The notes under the pieces were generated by a model, which ran no database searches, was not told where the DNA came from, and saw nothing but the letters and a program-made list of their open reading frames with translations. The position numbers and the translations under genes were made by a program. A DNA stretch of 64,000 nucleotides from Persicaria tinctoria (Eukaryota; Streptophyta; Magnoliopsida; Caryophyllales; Polygonaceae), in assembly GCA_037127255.1 (NCBI GenBank), contig JBANSL010000013.1:7008188-7072187 (forward strand). The letters are read 5' to 3'. Within the stretch, counting starts at the first letter, position 1; each line of letters opens with the position of its first letter. This document shows positions 41,066-53,352 of this stretch, one piece after another.

Positions 41066-44000
41066 GATGTCTACCGTCGAGGATGGAAACCTGCTTAACC
41101 CTAACCCACCTCCACCCAACCCTAACCCCCCCCCCCCCCCCCCACCACCACCACCACCACCAGCACCACCACAAAACCCCTTTCACTCCGCTCAATCCGT
41201 CACCAACATCAAAAATCAAATTCCCCTCACCCTTGATCTCAAGAAGGTCCAATACCACATATGGGCGGAGCTTTTCCAAACCGCATTTAAGGCTCACGAC
41301 GTCATCACCCACATCGACGGCTCTGGTCGTCCGACTGATGTCCCTGAGCCCCTCTGGAACCGCCTTGACTCCATCGTTCTTGGATGGATCTATGCCACCA
41401 TCTCTGAGGACGTCCTGATTACCGTCCTCCAACCAGACTCCACCGCTCGAGATGTCTGGCTTCGCATAAAGGGCCTCTTCCATGACAATCAATTCGCTAG
41501 GACAGCGGATCTTGAGGGTAAGTTCATCAACACCCGTCAAGAAAGCTTCTCCACCGTCTCTGACTACTGCCTCGCCATAAAAGCCATCGTTGATCAACTA
41601 GGCGATGTTGGACACAAGGTTAGCGAAGAACGCCTTGTCCTTCAACTTATCAACGGCCTCTCCACCAAATTTGATGTCGTCGGTGGCATGATCAGCAACA
41701 CAGCGCCACTTCCGACTTTCATGGTGGCTCGCAGCATGCTCTCTAGGGAGGAGAGCCGTTAGGGACGCCCCTAGGGTCCTTCCCATGTCCTTGTTTCCTC
41801 CAAGGATTTCATAGCTCTGGACCCAATTCCCCGAACCCAACCCAGACCACCCCAACAGCGCGGAGGACGCGACAGAGGCGGCAACAACGGTGGGCGTCGC
41901 GGCCGCGGCCACAGCAACATGCCGCGGGCGCCGCTAGGGAGCTGGTACCCACAGCACCCGCAGCAGCCCTGGTCCCCCGCTCCGCCGCCCTGCCCTTATC
42001 CGACGTGGGCGGGATACCCCCCAACAGGCTTGGTCTTCCCCCAGCATCAGCCACAGCAGCCGGCCCCTTCTCCGGCGATGTACGCGTCTTAAAGCAGCCC
42101 CCACCGAACCCCATGCACACCAACCTCTCCGCTGCTTTCTCCACCATGGGACTTCAGCAGTCGGACGACAACTGGTACATGGATACCGGGGCCTCCTCTC
42201 ACATGACGAACGCTCCAGGTAACCTACACACTGTTTTTAATTCTAGCACTTTACCGTCTGTCTTTGTCGGAAACGGCGAATCTCTTAAAATTGTCGGTTC
42301 GGGAACACAACCCTTCCCAATGCCCCACCCCTTCGCCTCAACAAAGTCCTGCTTGCCCCTGACCTGGTTAAAAACCTCATTTCTGTTCGTCAATTTACCG
42401 TCGATAATCACGTGGCTTCCAATTTGACTCGTTTGGTTTTCTTGTGAAGGATCTTCGTACGGGGACCCCAATCATGCGACCTCTACCCCATCACCACTGC
42501 TTGCCAAACGTCTCCCACCGCCTCCACCGCCTTCGTCGCCCATCGCTCTGACTTGTGGCACGCTCGTCTTGGTCATCCTGGCGACCACGTGCTTCAATGT
42601 CTCCGCACTAGCAATTTAATTTCTTGTAATAAAGCCTCTGCGTTTGCATTTCCTGTGAAATCGCCAAGAGCAAGCGTCTCCATTTTAGCATTTCTCATTC
42701 CATTACATTCGCACCTTTTGATCTTATACATTGTGATTTGTGGACATCTCCTATTTCAAGTTCTAGTGGCTTTCGATACTATTTGGTTGTCCTTAATGAT
42801 TTCACCAATTTTGTTTCGGTTTTTCCCCTCCATCAAAAATCGGAAACACAAAGTCACCTTGTCAATTTTCACACATTTGTCTGCACTTAATTTACTTTGC
42901 CCATCAAGGCTATTCAGTGTGACATGGGAGGAGAGTTTGACAACAATTTTGTCCGCTCATTTTGTCAACAAAATGGGATATCACTCCGCTTCTCTTGCCC
43001 CCAAACCTCTCCACAAAATGGCAAAGCGGAACACATTCTCCGCACTCTCAATGACAAAACTAGAACACTCCTACATCACGCCTCTCTTCCCCTCCCCTTT
43101 TGGGTTGAGGCGCTTCACATGGCCACCTATCTCCACAATACCCTTCCATCCAAAGCCATTGACAACTCCATCCCGACCTTGGCACTCTACAAGCGCTACC
43201 CTTCCTACGATCACATTAGAGTGTTTGGATGTCTTTGTTTCCCCAACATGAGTGCCACCGCCCCTCACAAGCTATCTCCACGTTCCACCAAATGTGTCTT
43301 CTTGGGCATCTCCCCACACCATCAAGGCTACCGTTGTCTTCGCTTGGATACCAGTCGGGTTGTCACTTCACGCCATGTGATTTTCGACGAACAGACCTTC
43401 CCTTTCGCCACACCACCCACCCATGTTGTTCCCAACCCATCCACACCACCCAATTCTGACGAATTCCCACCCCTCATACGCCACCTATTTCAACAAGCTT
43501 CATCCGGAACAATGCCCGTAGCAAACGAACCCCCCACCCATTTTGATTGGCGGCGGGCGCAGCACCCCATGCTGCGGGGTCTCCTCCCCTGGCGGCGCCC
43601 GCAGCACAGCCCGCTGCAAACCACGCCCCTCTCCTTCCCCCCCCCCCCCCAGGTAGCCCTACTTAACCCCCGCCTCCGCTTGCACCCCCTGCCCAATCCA
43701 TGAAGACCCGGTCTCAGTCCGGGATCTTCAAACCTAACCCCAAATACAACCTTCTCACTCCATCCCCCGACATATCCCCTCTCCCCAAATCACCCCACAA
43801 GGCCTTACAGGACCCGAACTGGCACGCCGCCATGATGGATGAGTTTAGTGCTCTTATTAAAAACGGCACATGGGACCTCGTTCCAAGGCCTCGGGACACT
43901 AATATCATTAACTGCATGTGGTCAACGGAAGGTCGCAGGAGGTCGGGGTTGACTGTGATGAGACTTTCAGCCCGGTCGTCAAACCGGCTACCATCCGCAC

Positions 44001-45266
44001 AGTTCTGAGTATCGCCCTTACCAATGATTGGTCTATCCATCAGCTTCACGTCAAGAATGCCTTCCTTCACGACAACCTTCAGGAGACTGTGTATATGCAT
44101 CAGCCGCCAGGCTTCTATGATCGCACCCGCCCATCTCACGTCTACCTTCTCCGGAAGTCTCTCTATGGGTTGAAACAGGCGCGAGGCGCTTGGTATCAGT
44201 GATTCGCCACGTACCTCACTGCATTGGATTTCAGGGCAGTCAGTCTGATCACTCTCTCTTTCTGTTCCACTCAGGGTCTGACACCGCCTATCTTCTCATG
44301 TACGTTGATGACATTGTGCTCACCGCTTCCTCTACATCCCTCCTGGCTAGGCTGATGGCCTTGCTACGTTCAGAGTTTGTCATGACTGATCTCGGTTCCC
44401 TGAGCTACTTCCTTGGCGTCTCTGTGTCACGCACTCCTTCTGCACCGTTTCTTCATCAGCAAAAGTATGCTCTTGAGATCGTCGACAAAGCCGACATGAC
44501 GTCTTGCAAGCCCGCCACCACCCCTGTCGACTGCAAGCCCAAGCTCGACGCTGCCTCCAGTCCTAAGGTTGAGGATCCTACAGCCTACCGCAGGCTGGCC
44601 GGTGCTCTCCAGTATCTGACATTCACCAGGCCAGACATTGCCTTCGTCGTCCAACAGATCTGCTTATACATGCATGATCCCCGCGAGCACCATCTTCAGG
44701 CGCTCAAGAGGATAATCCGGTACATCAAGGGCACCTCTGACATGGGATTGCATCTCGGTCGTAGCAGTTTTGACTCTCTCATCGCCTATTCTGACGCTGA
44801 CTGGGCGGGTTGTCCTGAAACTCGCCGCTCCACATCTGGTTTCGCAGTGTACCTTGGCGACAATCTAGTCTCGTGGTCCTCCAAGCGTCAGGCCACCATC
44901 TCCCGCTCGAGTGTCGAGGCTGAGTATCGTGGTGTTGCCAACGCTGTGGCTGAGACCTGCTGGCTCCGCAACCTTCTCTGCGAGCTCCGGGTTCCCCTTC
45001 GATTGGCTACACTGGTCTACTACGACAATGTCTCCGCTGTTTATCTGTCGTCGAACCCGGTTCAGCACCAGCGGACGAAGCATATCGAGATTGACATCCA
45101 TTTCGTCACAGAGAAGGCCGCCCTAGGCCAGGTCCAAGTTCTTCATGTCCCTTCCGCACATCAGTATGCGGACATTTTCACAAAAGGATTACCTACTCCT
45201 CTTTTTACTTCTTTTCGTTCCAGTCTTGCTATTCGCTCACCTCTAGCTGCGACTGAGGGAGGATGT
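41066..45266 (+). pseudogene. gag-pol of copia-4, frameshifted
   Basis: gag begins at ATG 41066 with a proline-rich stretch encoded by C-runs (41127-41142 and CCA repeats) and continues to a TAG at 41760. After a frame change come the protease (WYMDTGASSHM, 42173), the integrase zinc region (HARLGH, 42556), the integrase core (IQCDMGGEFDN, where related elements have N-G-G; NGKAEHILRTL) and HIRVFGCLCFPN (43212). RT is interrupted near 43917, where about 75 bp (the region before RLVVNGRSQ) is missing. It continues with QLHVKNAFLH, SLYGLKQARGAW, a TGA at 44200, MYVDDIVLTAS (44299) and an RNase H that is open to 45269. At least four frame breaks are visible. Confidence 0.92.
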
Positions 45267-45400
45267 TAGCATTATATTATTTATATGTGTCCATATCATG
45301 TACAGTTACGATTGTACCCTCAGGGTTTTCACTCATTGATATATACACAGGAGTAGGCCTCTGAGATCCGGTTAAGGACTCAGTTCTCCAAACGCTTACA
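45264..45400 (+). repeat. 3-prime LTR of copia-4
   Basis: 137 bp; it starts inside the last codons of the RNase H frame, directly after the purine tract. Confidence 0.93.
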
Positions 45401-45964
45401 AGAATATCGATCTAAATTTGTAGTTTAGTTTGATTATATATTTATGTTAATCTTGTAATTTATAATACATAATATTCAATGTGAAAAATATAAGACATGT
45501 ATTTATATTAAAGTTATTTAACTTTTTAACGCGTTTTCTAAAAAGTAAAAAAAAACTGTAAAATATTTTTTTTTATTTTATATAGTTTTTAGTTTTTAAA
45601 AAACATGCTAAAAAGTGAAGTATACCATATGATTATATGATCAAGTTAAACACACAAGATTAGTGGGGTTTCATCATAAAATCAATTGACATTTAGAGAA
45701 GTAGCACATCGAGTTATATGCAAAGCTTGAATTCCTTATATTATCAATATGAGAGGTTCATTTCACATCTTCCAAAATCTCGAGACGGAAAAAAAAAATA
45801 TTCCGTATTGATTAAAAAAAGGACATTGTGAAACTATGACAAGTAAAGTAACGAACTTGAGTAGTATATATACATATAATTATACTCCTACAATCAACAC
45901 ATTATTATTCATACAAGTATACAACACAACACAAAACATCTTCTATTGCTTTAAACAAGGATAT

Positions 45965-47547
45965 ATGGGAAAGGCAGAGGAAGTGAAGTGTGAAGATGAC
46001 ACCCTCTTCACCGTCATGAAGACATCTCTCTTCTTCCCCGGTGACGGCTTCTCCGTCTACGACTCCGACACTCGCCTCGCCTAGCTTCCGCGTCGACTCC
46101 TACAGCGGGGGCCACCGAGAGCTCGTGCTCATGGACCCCCGCGGCCGCTGTCTCTTCACCCTCCGCCCCAAGGTTCCACATGATCCCTTGTCTATCTCTA
46201 ATGCATTTTCCATTTTGACAATTTCTTATTTTTAAGACATATTTGAAACTTCAAGTATTTTAGTTTGAAGCTGTTTTGAATTGCTTGCATATTATATGTC
46301 TTTCAAAATGCACCTCTACTTCAATTTTTGGAATAATTCTACATAAAATCTATTTTAAATATATTCATTAATGATACCAATTTTACTTCTATGGAACTCT
46401 AAAAGATCCACTTTGTAGATTTTAAGATGATTCCCAAATCATTCCCTAAACTATGGAGAAAGTTGTTGATTAATTTTGCTTTCTCTTTCATCAACTTCTA
46501 CATTGGGATAGGAAATCTACTTGAAGTTAAAGGATACTCTTTCTAATCCGGCATAAAAAGAAACCTAATTGAGAAAGATTTTCTACCAAATAAAACATCG
46601 ACCCTAAAAATAATATCTGTTTAACATATGCTATGTTTGACCAAAAAAAAAAAGTAGCTCATAGATAGTTGAAGCTGACGGGGTAGCTGAAGCTAATGCA
46701 TTATTTGTGTTAAATATAGGTTAATAAGCTAGTATGGTATTTGGATAAAGCTAGCGGTTAGGATAACTGATGAAAACTTGTGAGTAAAAAACCAAAAGCT
46801 ACGAAAAGCTTGTGTGAGTAGTTGTTGAAAATTTTAGATTTCGAAAGCTAATTAAACTAAAATCTTATTTTTATTTCATTTGAAACTATATAATATCAAA
46901 ACAACTCCGAAAAGCTACCTATTGTCAAACGGAGCTAATTGAAAAAACCATTTAGCAAATTGAGAAAGATTTTATATCAATAATTTAGTTTTGGGAAATA
47001 ATTTAGTTTCTAATCAGAAGTCTGAATATATGTATGCACCTTTTCTCCTATTTTCACGTTGAGATTAAATCTCAAACATATGTTGGAGATGCTTAAATCT
47101 ATCCTTTAAACATCCTGATTTTAATAACTAATTACTTTAAATGTAATTCAACAGCGGCCGAGTCTTCACCACAGGTGGGAGGGCTACGCCGGCGAGTTCA
47201 AGGACGGTTCATCCACCCCCATCTTCAGCGTCCGGAGATCGTCCATGCTCGGATCCTCTGAAGTCACCGTCGAGATGTTGAGTCCTCCGGGCGACGAGTA
47301 CCAGATCGGGGGTTCATTCGCACACCGCAGCTGCACCGTCTACCACGCCTCTAGCCGGGCGCCTCTGGCCGAGATCCGGCGGAAGGTGGACTCCTGCTCC
47401 AATGTGGTGCTCGACAAGGACGTCTTTGTCCTCTGAGTCAAGCCCGGCTTTGACGCCACCTTCGCCATGGCCCTCGTTCTTGTCCTCGACCAGCTTACTG
47501 GCGGTAAGGCGGCTGCGGCGGAGCTGCCACTTCGTGAAACGCCGTGA
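45965..47547 (+). pseudogene. LURP-one-related (LOR) gene, broken
   Basis: Two-exon gene of the LOR family (tubby-like beta-barrel fold; LURP1 acts in defence against downy mildew in Arabidopsis, family knowledge). Exon 1 is 45965-46172: LFTVMKTSLFFPGDGFSVYDSD, read at about 45994-46060 in two parts (LFTVMKTSLFF, PGDGFSVYDSD), then after a frame change VDSYSGGHRELVLMDPRG and LFTLRPK. The intron 46173-47154 has GT and AG ends. Exon 2 (47155-47547) begins RPSLHHRWEGYAGEFKDG and includes GSFAHRSCTVYHASSRAP and EIRRKVDS. Two lesions: an extra base near 46082 (TAG in frame) and a TGA at 47434-47436 where the family usually has Cys before VKPGFDATFAMALVLVLDQ. The rest is well kept, so the loss is recent or partly sequencing error. 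A TATA-like tagtatatatacata lies near 45862. Confidence 0.85.
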
Positions 47548-47569
47548 TTTGTGTAGGTTTTAGCTGAGC

Positions 47570-47760
47570 ATATAATAATGATCGATCAAGGATGATTGGT
47601 GAGAGAATGTGAATAGAACCAAAGAGTCCCAATTGCTTTTAAGATGAACAAACAAGTCTGATCATATAACTTGGTCGGTTACTCTTTCTAATGTCAATTG
47701 TTTTTAGATGGAACCTCACTTGGCGTGTGTAGAGACAACAATATGGAATAAGCAAGTTTT
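47570..47760 (+). repeat. Dispersed LTR-like repeat R, decayed copy
   Basis: ctttctaatgtcaattgttt followed by ttagatggaacctcacttgg and cgtgtgtag matches the tail block of the copy at 33260-33330. It lies immediately downstream of the LOR pseudogene. Confidence 0.5.
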
Positions 47761-47845
47761 TTTCCATCTAAAATTTGTTAGATAATCCTAATGATTTTTT
47801 ATCCGATAATCCTGGTTTATGATTATCACGGTCAGTACGGAACCA

Positions 47846-48337
47846 ACAACAATAACTCAGTATATCCCGCGAAAAGCAGGGTCTAGGGGTCGGGATGTAC
47901 ACATTATTTTCCCGAACAAAGTGTTTTCGATAGACCCAAAACAATAGGATACTTGAACTTCATGAAAGCAGGTCTCACAGAAGGGAAACAGAATCAGAAA
48001 AGAAGGAGAGTAGAAGTCAGAAAAGAGCAAAGGACAAGGACACAACATCAAGGCCCAAAACTTTATACCTCAGCAGTCCGAATGCACCTCTTCTTCGGTC
48101 TACCTCTCCCCCTGCGGATATCGCCAAGATTCAAGCTCTCACACCGACGAACTGGAGCCGAAGAAGGTCTACTATGCACGGGCCCAAATCAACGCAATCT
48201 AGACTCCCCGCAGTTTGTCCACTATACTCGCAACTCCGACCTTGCTCCTAATGTCTTCGTTTCTTATTTTGTCAAATCTCATGTGCCCACTCATCCAACA
48301 CAACATTCTCATCTCAGTCACTGTCAGTACGGAACCA
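47846..48337 (-). mobile_element. Retroposon-like insert with 15-bp target duplication
   Basis: gtcagtacggaacca occurs at 47831-47845 and 48323-48337, so 477 bp of unique sequence plus one repeat copy lies between 47846 and 48337. A 15-bp duplication is typical of LINE-driven insertion. Read on the minus strand, the insert ends with gcgggatatactgagtta then ttgttgt, resembling the 3-prime end of TS-type SINEs (gtgggattatactgggttg plus TTG repeats). The remaining ~430 bp is not a SINE I recognise and may be a processed host transcript or a composite. A plus-strand frame (47953-48345) runs through it without known similarity. Confidence 0.62.
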
Positions 48338-48955
48338 GAGAATAAAATTTGAGTAGGCTAGATAGACAAAATTTTTCATATATTCATAATTTTTATTAAC
48401 AATGCTTTTATTCTAATAAAAATGCATCTTTTATTAATTTTTCCTTTTTTTAACTATTTTTTTAAAAAGAATGAGGCGGGTTGGAGCGGACCTCGGTCCG
48501 CCCCTAGTTACGTGCTTGATGGCTGTTATACAAGCTGAGCAGCTAGAGTTCCACTCGGATCTAAAACAAGTTTAACTTGGACTCAGGCATCTAAGTCCAA
48601 ACACAGGCATCTGAGTGAGCAGTTGAGGCAAAACAATATTTTTACATGGATGGAACAAGGGCAAAGTAACAACACAGGGGCACTGTAACATGAGTCCTAG
48701 ATTAAGTCTGATCATATCATCATACAAGTAAATCTCTAGTCACAACTCACAAGTAGTTTAAAATGACAACAGCTAACTCAGGTCATTGTAGAAGGTCACT
48801 CATAACTTACAACATTAGTAGGCAAACACCATGGCTGAACATATTGGTGTTCATTATTCATTACTACTACATGGGAGCTAAAGAGTCTGAAAGCAATCGC
48901 TACGACAAATATGTCATGCAACGGCCTGATGGAAGGTTGGTACAGTGGGAATCAG
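48338..48955. other. Spacer with a MITE-like sequence
   Basis: 48338-48515 continues the target of the retroposon: ggaaccagagaataaaattt ... cggtccgcccctagttacg, an AT-rich core with GC ends, similar in style to the element at 52109-52359. The rest up to the MBD gene has no coding signal and probably holds its 3-prime UTR (minus strand). Confidence 0.45.
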
Positions 48956-51134
48956 TTAACAGCTAACCGCAGAGCGTGCTTGATGTTGAGGTATAACCTT
49001 CTCAGTCCCCATCCCTGCCTTGTCGGATTCCTGCACTGATGATGAACTGAGCTGCTCGCTCTGTACTTGTTCGGATGGAGGTGCTACTCCATTAAACTGC
49101 CCTTTGTCTGCTTCATTATCAATTTCCTTGACCTCTGCCTCCTCTGTGTTATTTTTCTGATCAGTTGAATCCTTTTCTGGATCTTCGGCAGATTCTTGAT
49201 TGGCAGCGTCGGTATCATTTGCTTTTTCTTCCACTTCACATCCCATTTTCTTCTCAGAGATGTTGTTCTTCTTCTCTTCCGTTTCTGCAGCACTGGCAGC
49301 TTCAGTCTTGGTCCTGTCTGCATCAGTTTGGTTTTCCTCCTCATTTGCGACTTTTGTTTCTTCAACAGGAGTTTCTTCCATGGGAACAGCTGAATCTTCC
49401 TTTTGATGGCTTTCAAGCCCACTCTCAACCTTGTCCTCCTCACCAAGGACACCTTGCTCTTTATCATCCTTTTCAGCAGCTTCCGGCTTACCCTGAATTT
49501 CTTCATTTTCTTTCTTCTCAAGCCCACTGTCAGCCTTATCCTCCTCACAAATTGTGCCATGATCCTTATCCTCCTTTTCAGCAGCATTCGGTTTCAGTTC
49601 AGCATCCGTCTTACCGTGAATTTCTGAATCTTCTGTCTTATCAGCTGGTTTGTCGTCATTTTTCGTTTCAGTATCATCCTTGTGATCAGGCTGGTCAGCA
49701 GCAACCTCTTTCTCCTTCCCATCTTTTGGTGTAGATGATTTTCTCCTACGTTTCTTTAAGGGCTCACTTTCAGATGGCGGTGGCGTTGATTTAGCTTTTT
49801 CACTAATTCTAGCTGACCTTCTAGGTGTTTCGCCAGTACTCCAATCAAAATCCGACAATGCGGGATTTCCAGGGTGTGCTTTTAGGTATTGCTCTAGCTG
49901 TTTTCGAGTACTAATCTCTTCCCCAGTTGGAGCAACAAACACAATCTCTGGCTTTCTAGGCGTGCCAACTCTCTTTGGGGTGTACTATACAAGAAGCAGA
50001 AAACAAATGTAATCAAATCATCACTAAGACAGTAACTGAATCTAGGGAAAACACAAGTAGACGGTACGTGTTGCCAACAGATTTAAACAGTCAGTAGATA
50101 ATGTAGCAACACTCGGTAGATAAAGAGAGCAAAAATATCAGTAATGGTTGCAAATTTGTCACCGGAAAGGTGACGGTCCAGGTTGCTGAAGCAGTTAAAG
50201 GCCAAACATAAGACACCTCACAATGCTTACACAAAGAAGGAACTACAATCGGATAATTAATGAGAAGCTAAAGTACATTTCCTCCTGAATCATTAGTTTG
50301 TCCAGTCAATTGGCGGGCCATACGAGCTAATTGAGCTTTCCTTTAACAGCTTCTACGGCGTACATCCCATTGAAACTCGAGTTACATATAGTTAGCAAAA
50401 TGGAACAACTTCATATGCTTTATGGTTGAATACCAAAGACGGCCACATGATCTTCCGAAGATATTACACCAAAGAACATCGGGTATTCATAAGATTGTCC
50501 TGCTCAACACTGAATGGACTACCATAGAAACTGATAACAGAACCATTTGATGCGATTTTAAAGCTTTCATAGTCTACCACAGACTATAAAACTTGGCCAA
50601 AAATAAAGCTTACTTCATCTAACTCTTACATTTCTGAGCATCAAAGTTTAAACCCAATCCTCAGATCATTGATTTTCGATTAGAAATCAACAATTGACCA
50701 GCATAAACACTCTTTAACAACTCCAACGATTGTCAATTTGTTCGAGAAATCAACAATCAGAAGATTATCAAGCCTAAAGCAGAAAACAGAACAGAGACCC
50801 ACAAACCCTAGGCCACGTTTTGGGGGAAACGAAAGCCAGCGATCCATAGACTACGAAAAAACTACAAACCAAAATTGACAATTCGCATTGAAGAATTAAC
50901 CAAACAAAAACCTGAAAATCAGTGAAAACAGTACTTAAATTGATTCAAATTACCACGGGAGGTAAAGTCAATCAACTTCCCAAAAAGCCGAACCAAAAAA
51001 AAAAATCACTGCAATCAGAAAAGGAAAACGCTTTATTAGGTGGATAGAGAGAGAAAGAGAGATACCAATTTCTTCCAGGTCGGCGGTGCAGAGAGCTCAA
51101 CTGAAAAAACCTCCTTTTCAGCTGAATTCGCCAT
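48956..51134 (-). CDS. MBD10: Methyl-CpG-binding-domain protein, MBD10/11-like
   Basis: Two coding exons: 51066-51134 (23 codons from ATG 51132-51134) and 48956-49984; 365 aa in total. The donor after the Leu codon is ttg|gtatct and the acceptor is tatag|tacacc, phase 0. The MBD spans about residues 16-75: [11 protein letters not shown], then [39 protein letters not shown] and [19 protein letters not shown]. Plant MBD10/MBD11 share this form and act in the nucleus on chromatin (MBD10 in nucleolar dominance, MBD11 in development). A nuclear-localisation-like KKRRRKSS follows, then a long acidic, Glu/Lys-rich tail with repeated EEDK and [12 protein letters not shown] units, probably disordered. 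Upstream, an intron in the 5-prime UTR (acceptor near 51149, donor near 51285) is likely. Confidence 0.92.
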
Positions 51135-51345
51135 TTTTGGTACACCCTGCAAAATCCCAACCACCACACCGACAAACAAAATTGAAATTAGAATAGAAAT
51201 TGAGAGGAAAAAACAGTAAACAGACAACACGGATCCACCAACAACCCTCGGATTGTAAGAAATTGAGGAGAAAAGGGGACGAACCGTTGAAGTAGCTCGA
51301 GATTTTTTTCTTCAACCTGGGGGTTATCTGAAGCGAAAAGACCGG
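51135..51345 (-). promoter_or_regulatory. 5-prime UTR region of the MBD gene
   Basis: On the minus strand, ctacttcaacg|gttcgtcccc (near 51285) looks like a donor and gattttgcag|ggtgtacc (near 51149) like an acceptor, giving a leader exon ending near 51286 and a 136-bp intron in the leader. Transcription probably starts near 51340-51400. Not proven without transcripts. Confidence 0.5.
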
Positions 51346-52108
51346 GAGGGGTTGAAATGTTAACGGGGTTATGATTTGGGAGTTAAATGGGATCAGTTGA
51401 GATGCTGAAATTGTGAGGAGCCACCAAACTTTTGAGGATTACCTGCCACCTGTCCCCTTTTATGTCCCAAAAAGATAAAAAGGCATTTTAAATTCAATTT
51501 TCTGATACTCCTCTCCGGAGTGTTTGGGATAAAAAGATTCCTGACGGTCATGCCCCTTATAAAATCCGGTAAGGATCATCTTGTCCGCATTTATAATTCA
51601 TTCTATAGTCCCTCTTTTTTTATTGGTTGAAATCAATTATAATACTACCCTATTTATTAAGAAAAATAATAAAATAACTCGGCACAACCAATCACCCGAT
51701 ACGGAGCATAAAATAGACCGTGATCGTGGACTACGTGATCTTAATCCTACAAAATCCGGTAATATTTCTTACAGTCATTATATTGATTTTTTTTTTTATA
51801 AAGAAGCCAACAAAGCCTAAGCTCAGCCTGGGGAATGTAAGTAGCAGGCGGGTGGCGGTCTATGTATGCTATAACGGAACGGCTGAGGAAACCCCTTCTT
51901 TTTTTTTCCATTACTCAAACTTGGTCGAATGAAATACTTTTCTTCGTCAAAAAGGATAAAAACATTCTCATGAGCCTGTAATTGATCAAAATTATAGCAT
52001 AGGTTCATTCATAGAAGCCCGATCTTTCTTCATATGCTCTTCTTTTATAAAAAATAAATTCTATCCATTTAATTTGGACATCAATCAAGAATCAACTGTG
52101 ACTGTTCA
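51346..52108. other. Intergenic spacer, nothing recognised
   Basis: Short frames only, no homology that I recognise, and no repeat ends that I can support. Confidence 0.5.
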
Positions 52109-52359
52109 CAGTGACGGAATCAGGATTTAAAAGTAGGGTAGGCTGGAATCAGTTGAAAACTTGATAAGCTAAAAACCAATTGGGCTACTGTGTCTTTTTG
52201 TTAAAAGAGTACCATCTTTTTGTTAAAAGAGTACCATAATATAGCTAAAAATCAACTGGGCTACTGGCTCTTTTTGTTAAAAGAGTACCATAATATAATT
52301 ATGTTCTGGATTTTTGGGGTGGGCTACAATAAAGCCCGCCCACCCCTAAATCCGTGTCT
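52109..52359. mobile_element. 251-bp MITE with internal 23-bp repeats
   Basis: Flanks gactgttca (52100-52108) and gactattca (52360-52368) agree at 8 of 9 positions. The ends cagtgacggaatcagg and the complement of cctaaatccgtgtct are imperfect inverted repeats. Inside, tctttttgttaaaagagtac occurs three times (starts near 52192, 52215 and 52270), each followed by cat. No coding capacity. Confidence 0.65.
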
Positions 52360-52369
52360 GACTATTCAT

Positions 52370-53352
52370 GTAATGTCCCTCTGATAATAGTTACATGATC
52401 ACACACAATCATAAGAAAGAAAGTAAAAAAAAAACTACAGAAAAGGCCACTTATTAGTAGTAAGGTTGCTTGCTTGTCACAAGGATCGACACTTGTGAGG
52501 AGAAGTAGATAATTTGTTTTTTAGAAGAATTCGATAATTGTATATTACTGTTAATGTGACAACTCGATTTCGAACTGAAACATAGTGTTTGCATTTAAAT
52601 ATTATTTTGATTTTGAGATTGGCTTTATAACAACAACGACAAAAACAACATGTCATTGGAGGCAACTTTAGAGTTTGAGGTGTCCCGTGTAGTAGTTGAG
52701 GAGTTGAAGTCACCACCATGTCTTAAAAACCCAATTTTGAGTTGATAGGAACTAAAAACCCAAATTAAAGAGGGAGATAGAGAGAAGGGAGGAGAGAGAG
52801 AGGGTGGGAATTGGTGGGACAAAAGGGAAGGTGAGACTCATGCAGTCCTGCTATTATTTACAAGTATATAAATGACAAATAGGGGGTTTTATGGATGTGG
52901 GTAAAAAAATAAATTGGGTTTTTAAGGAGAGAGGATGTGATAAAAGAGGTTAAGAAACTCAAGAAACCCGAACTAATACGGATGCTCAACTTCGCTAAAA
53001 ATTGGTCTCCCTTACACTACCAATTTTTCAATCGACGGAAATTTTACCAGCACAAAAATCCAATGTCGACAAGCTATTTGCAAGCAAAATTGACAGATAT
53101 TTTATCAATACAAAAAGCCAATGTTGACAAGCTATTTATAAGTAAAAGAAAAATTCACCGACACAAGAAGCCACACACACTTGGCAATATAAAATTGTGC
53201 ATATAACAAACCGAATTAAAACCCACAAAGCCTCAACTATCAAACACCAATAAATCACAACCACCAACAACCACAACACAACCAGACTTTTACCATACAG
53301 GATCAAACTACACTCCTACAAAACAGGATCAAAATCTACCATTCGTTCTAAC
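52370..53352. other. Spacer with a short tandem repeat
   Basis: Around 53030-53165 the words ccaatgtcgacaagctattt (53060) and ccaatgttgacaagctattt (53118) recur with a 58-bp period, with nearby attttaccagcacaaaaa-type copies. An 89-codon frame crosses it but its composition follows the repeat. No gene is supported. Confidence 0.5.

Larger units (their letters stand above)
40749..45400 (+). mobile_element. Degraded Ty1/copia retrotransposon with 137-bp LTRs (copia-4)
   Basis: LTRs at 40749-40885 and 45264-45400 start tgttagcattatatt and end aacgcttaca, with five differences (about 96% identical). The flanks ataat and agaat may be a target duplication with one change. The primer site after the left LTR is tggtatcacgcctcc, a variant of the usual tggtatcagagc. 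The right LTR follows a purine tract, gagggagga. The pol region is broken by several frameshifts and a deletion. Its RT and RNase H resemble copia-2 more than copia-1 or copia-3. Confidence 0.93.

Noticed and set aside
41028..41597. 189-codon minus-strand frame, glycine/tryptophan-rich
   Set aside because: It is the shadow of the proline-rich gag leader of copia-4; composition follows the C-runs.
49165..49734. 189-codon plus-strand frame inside the MBD gene
   Set aside because: Antisense shadow of the Glu/Lys-rich MBD tail; Leu/Phe/Ser-rich and without homology.
52937..53206. 89-codon plus-strand frame
   Set aside because: Encoded by a 58-bp tandem repeat; no splice or start context and no known domain.
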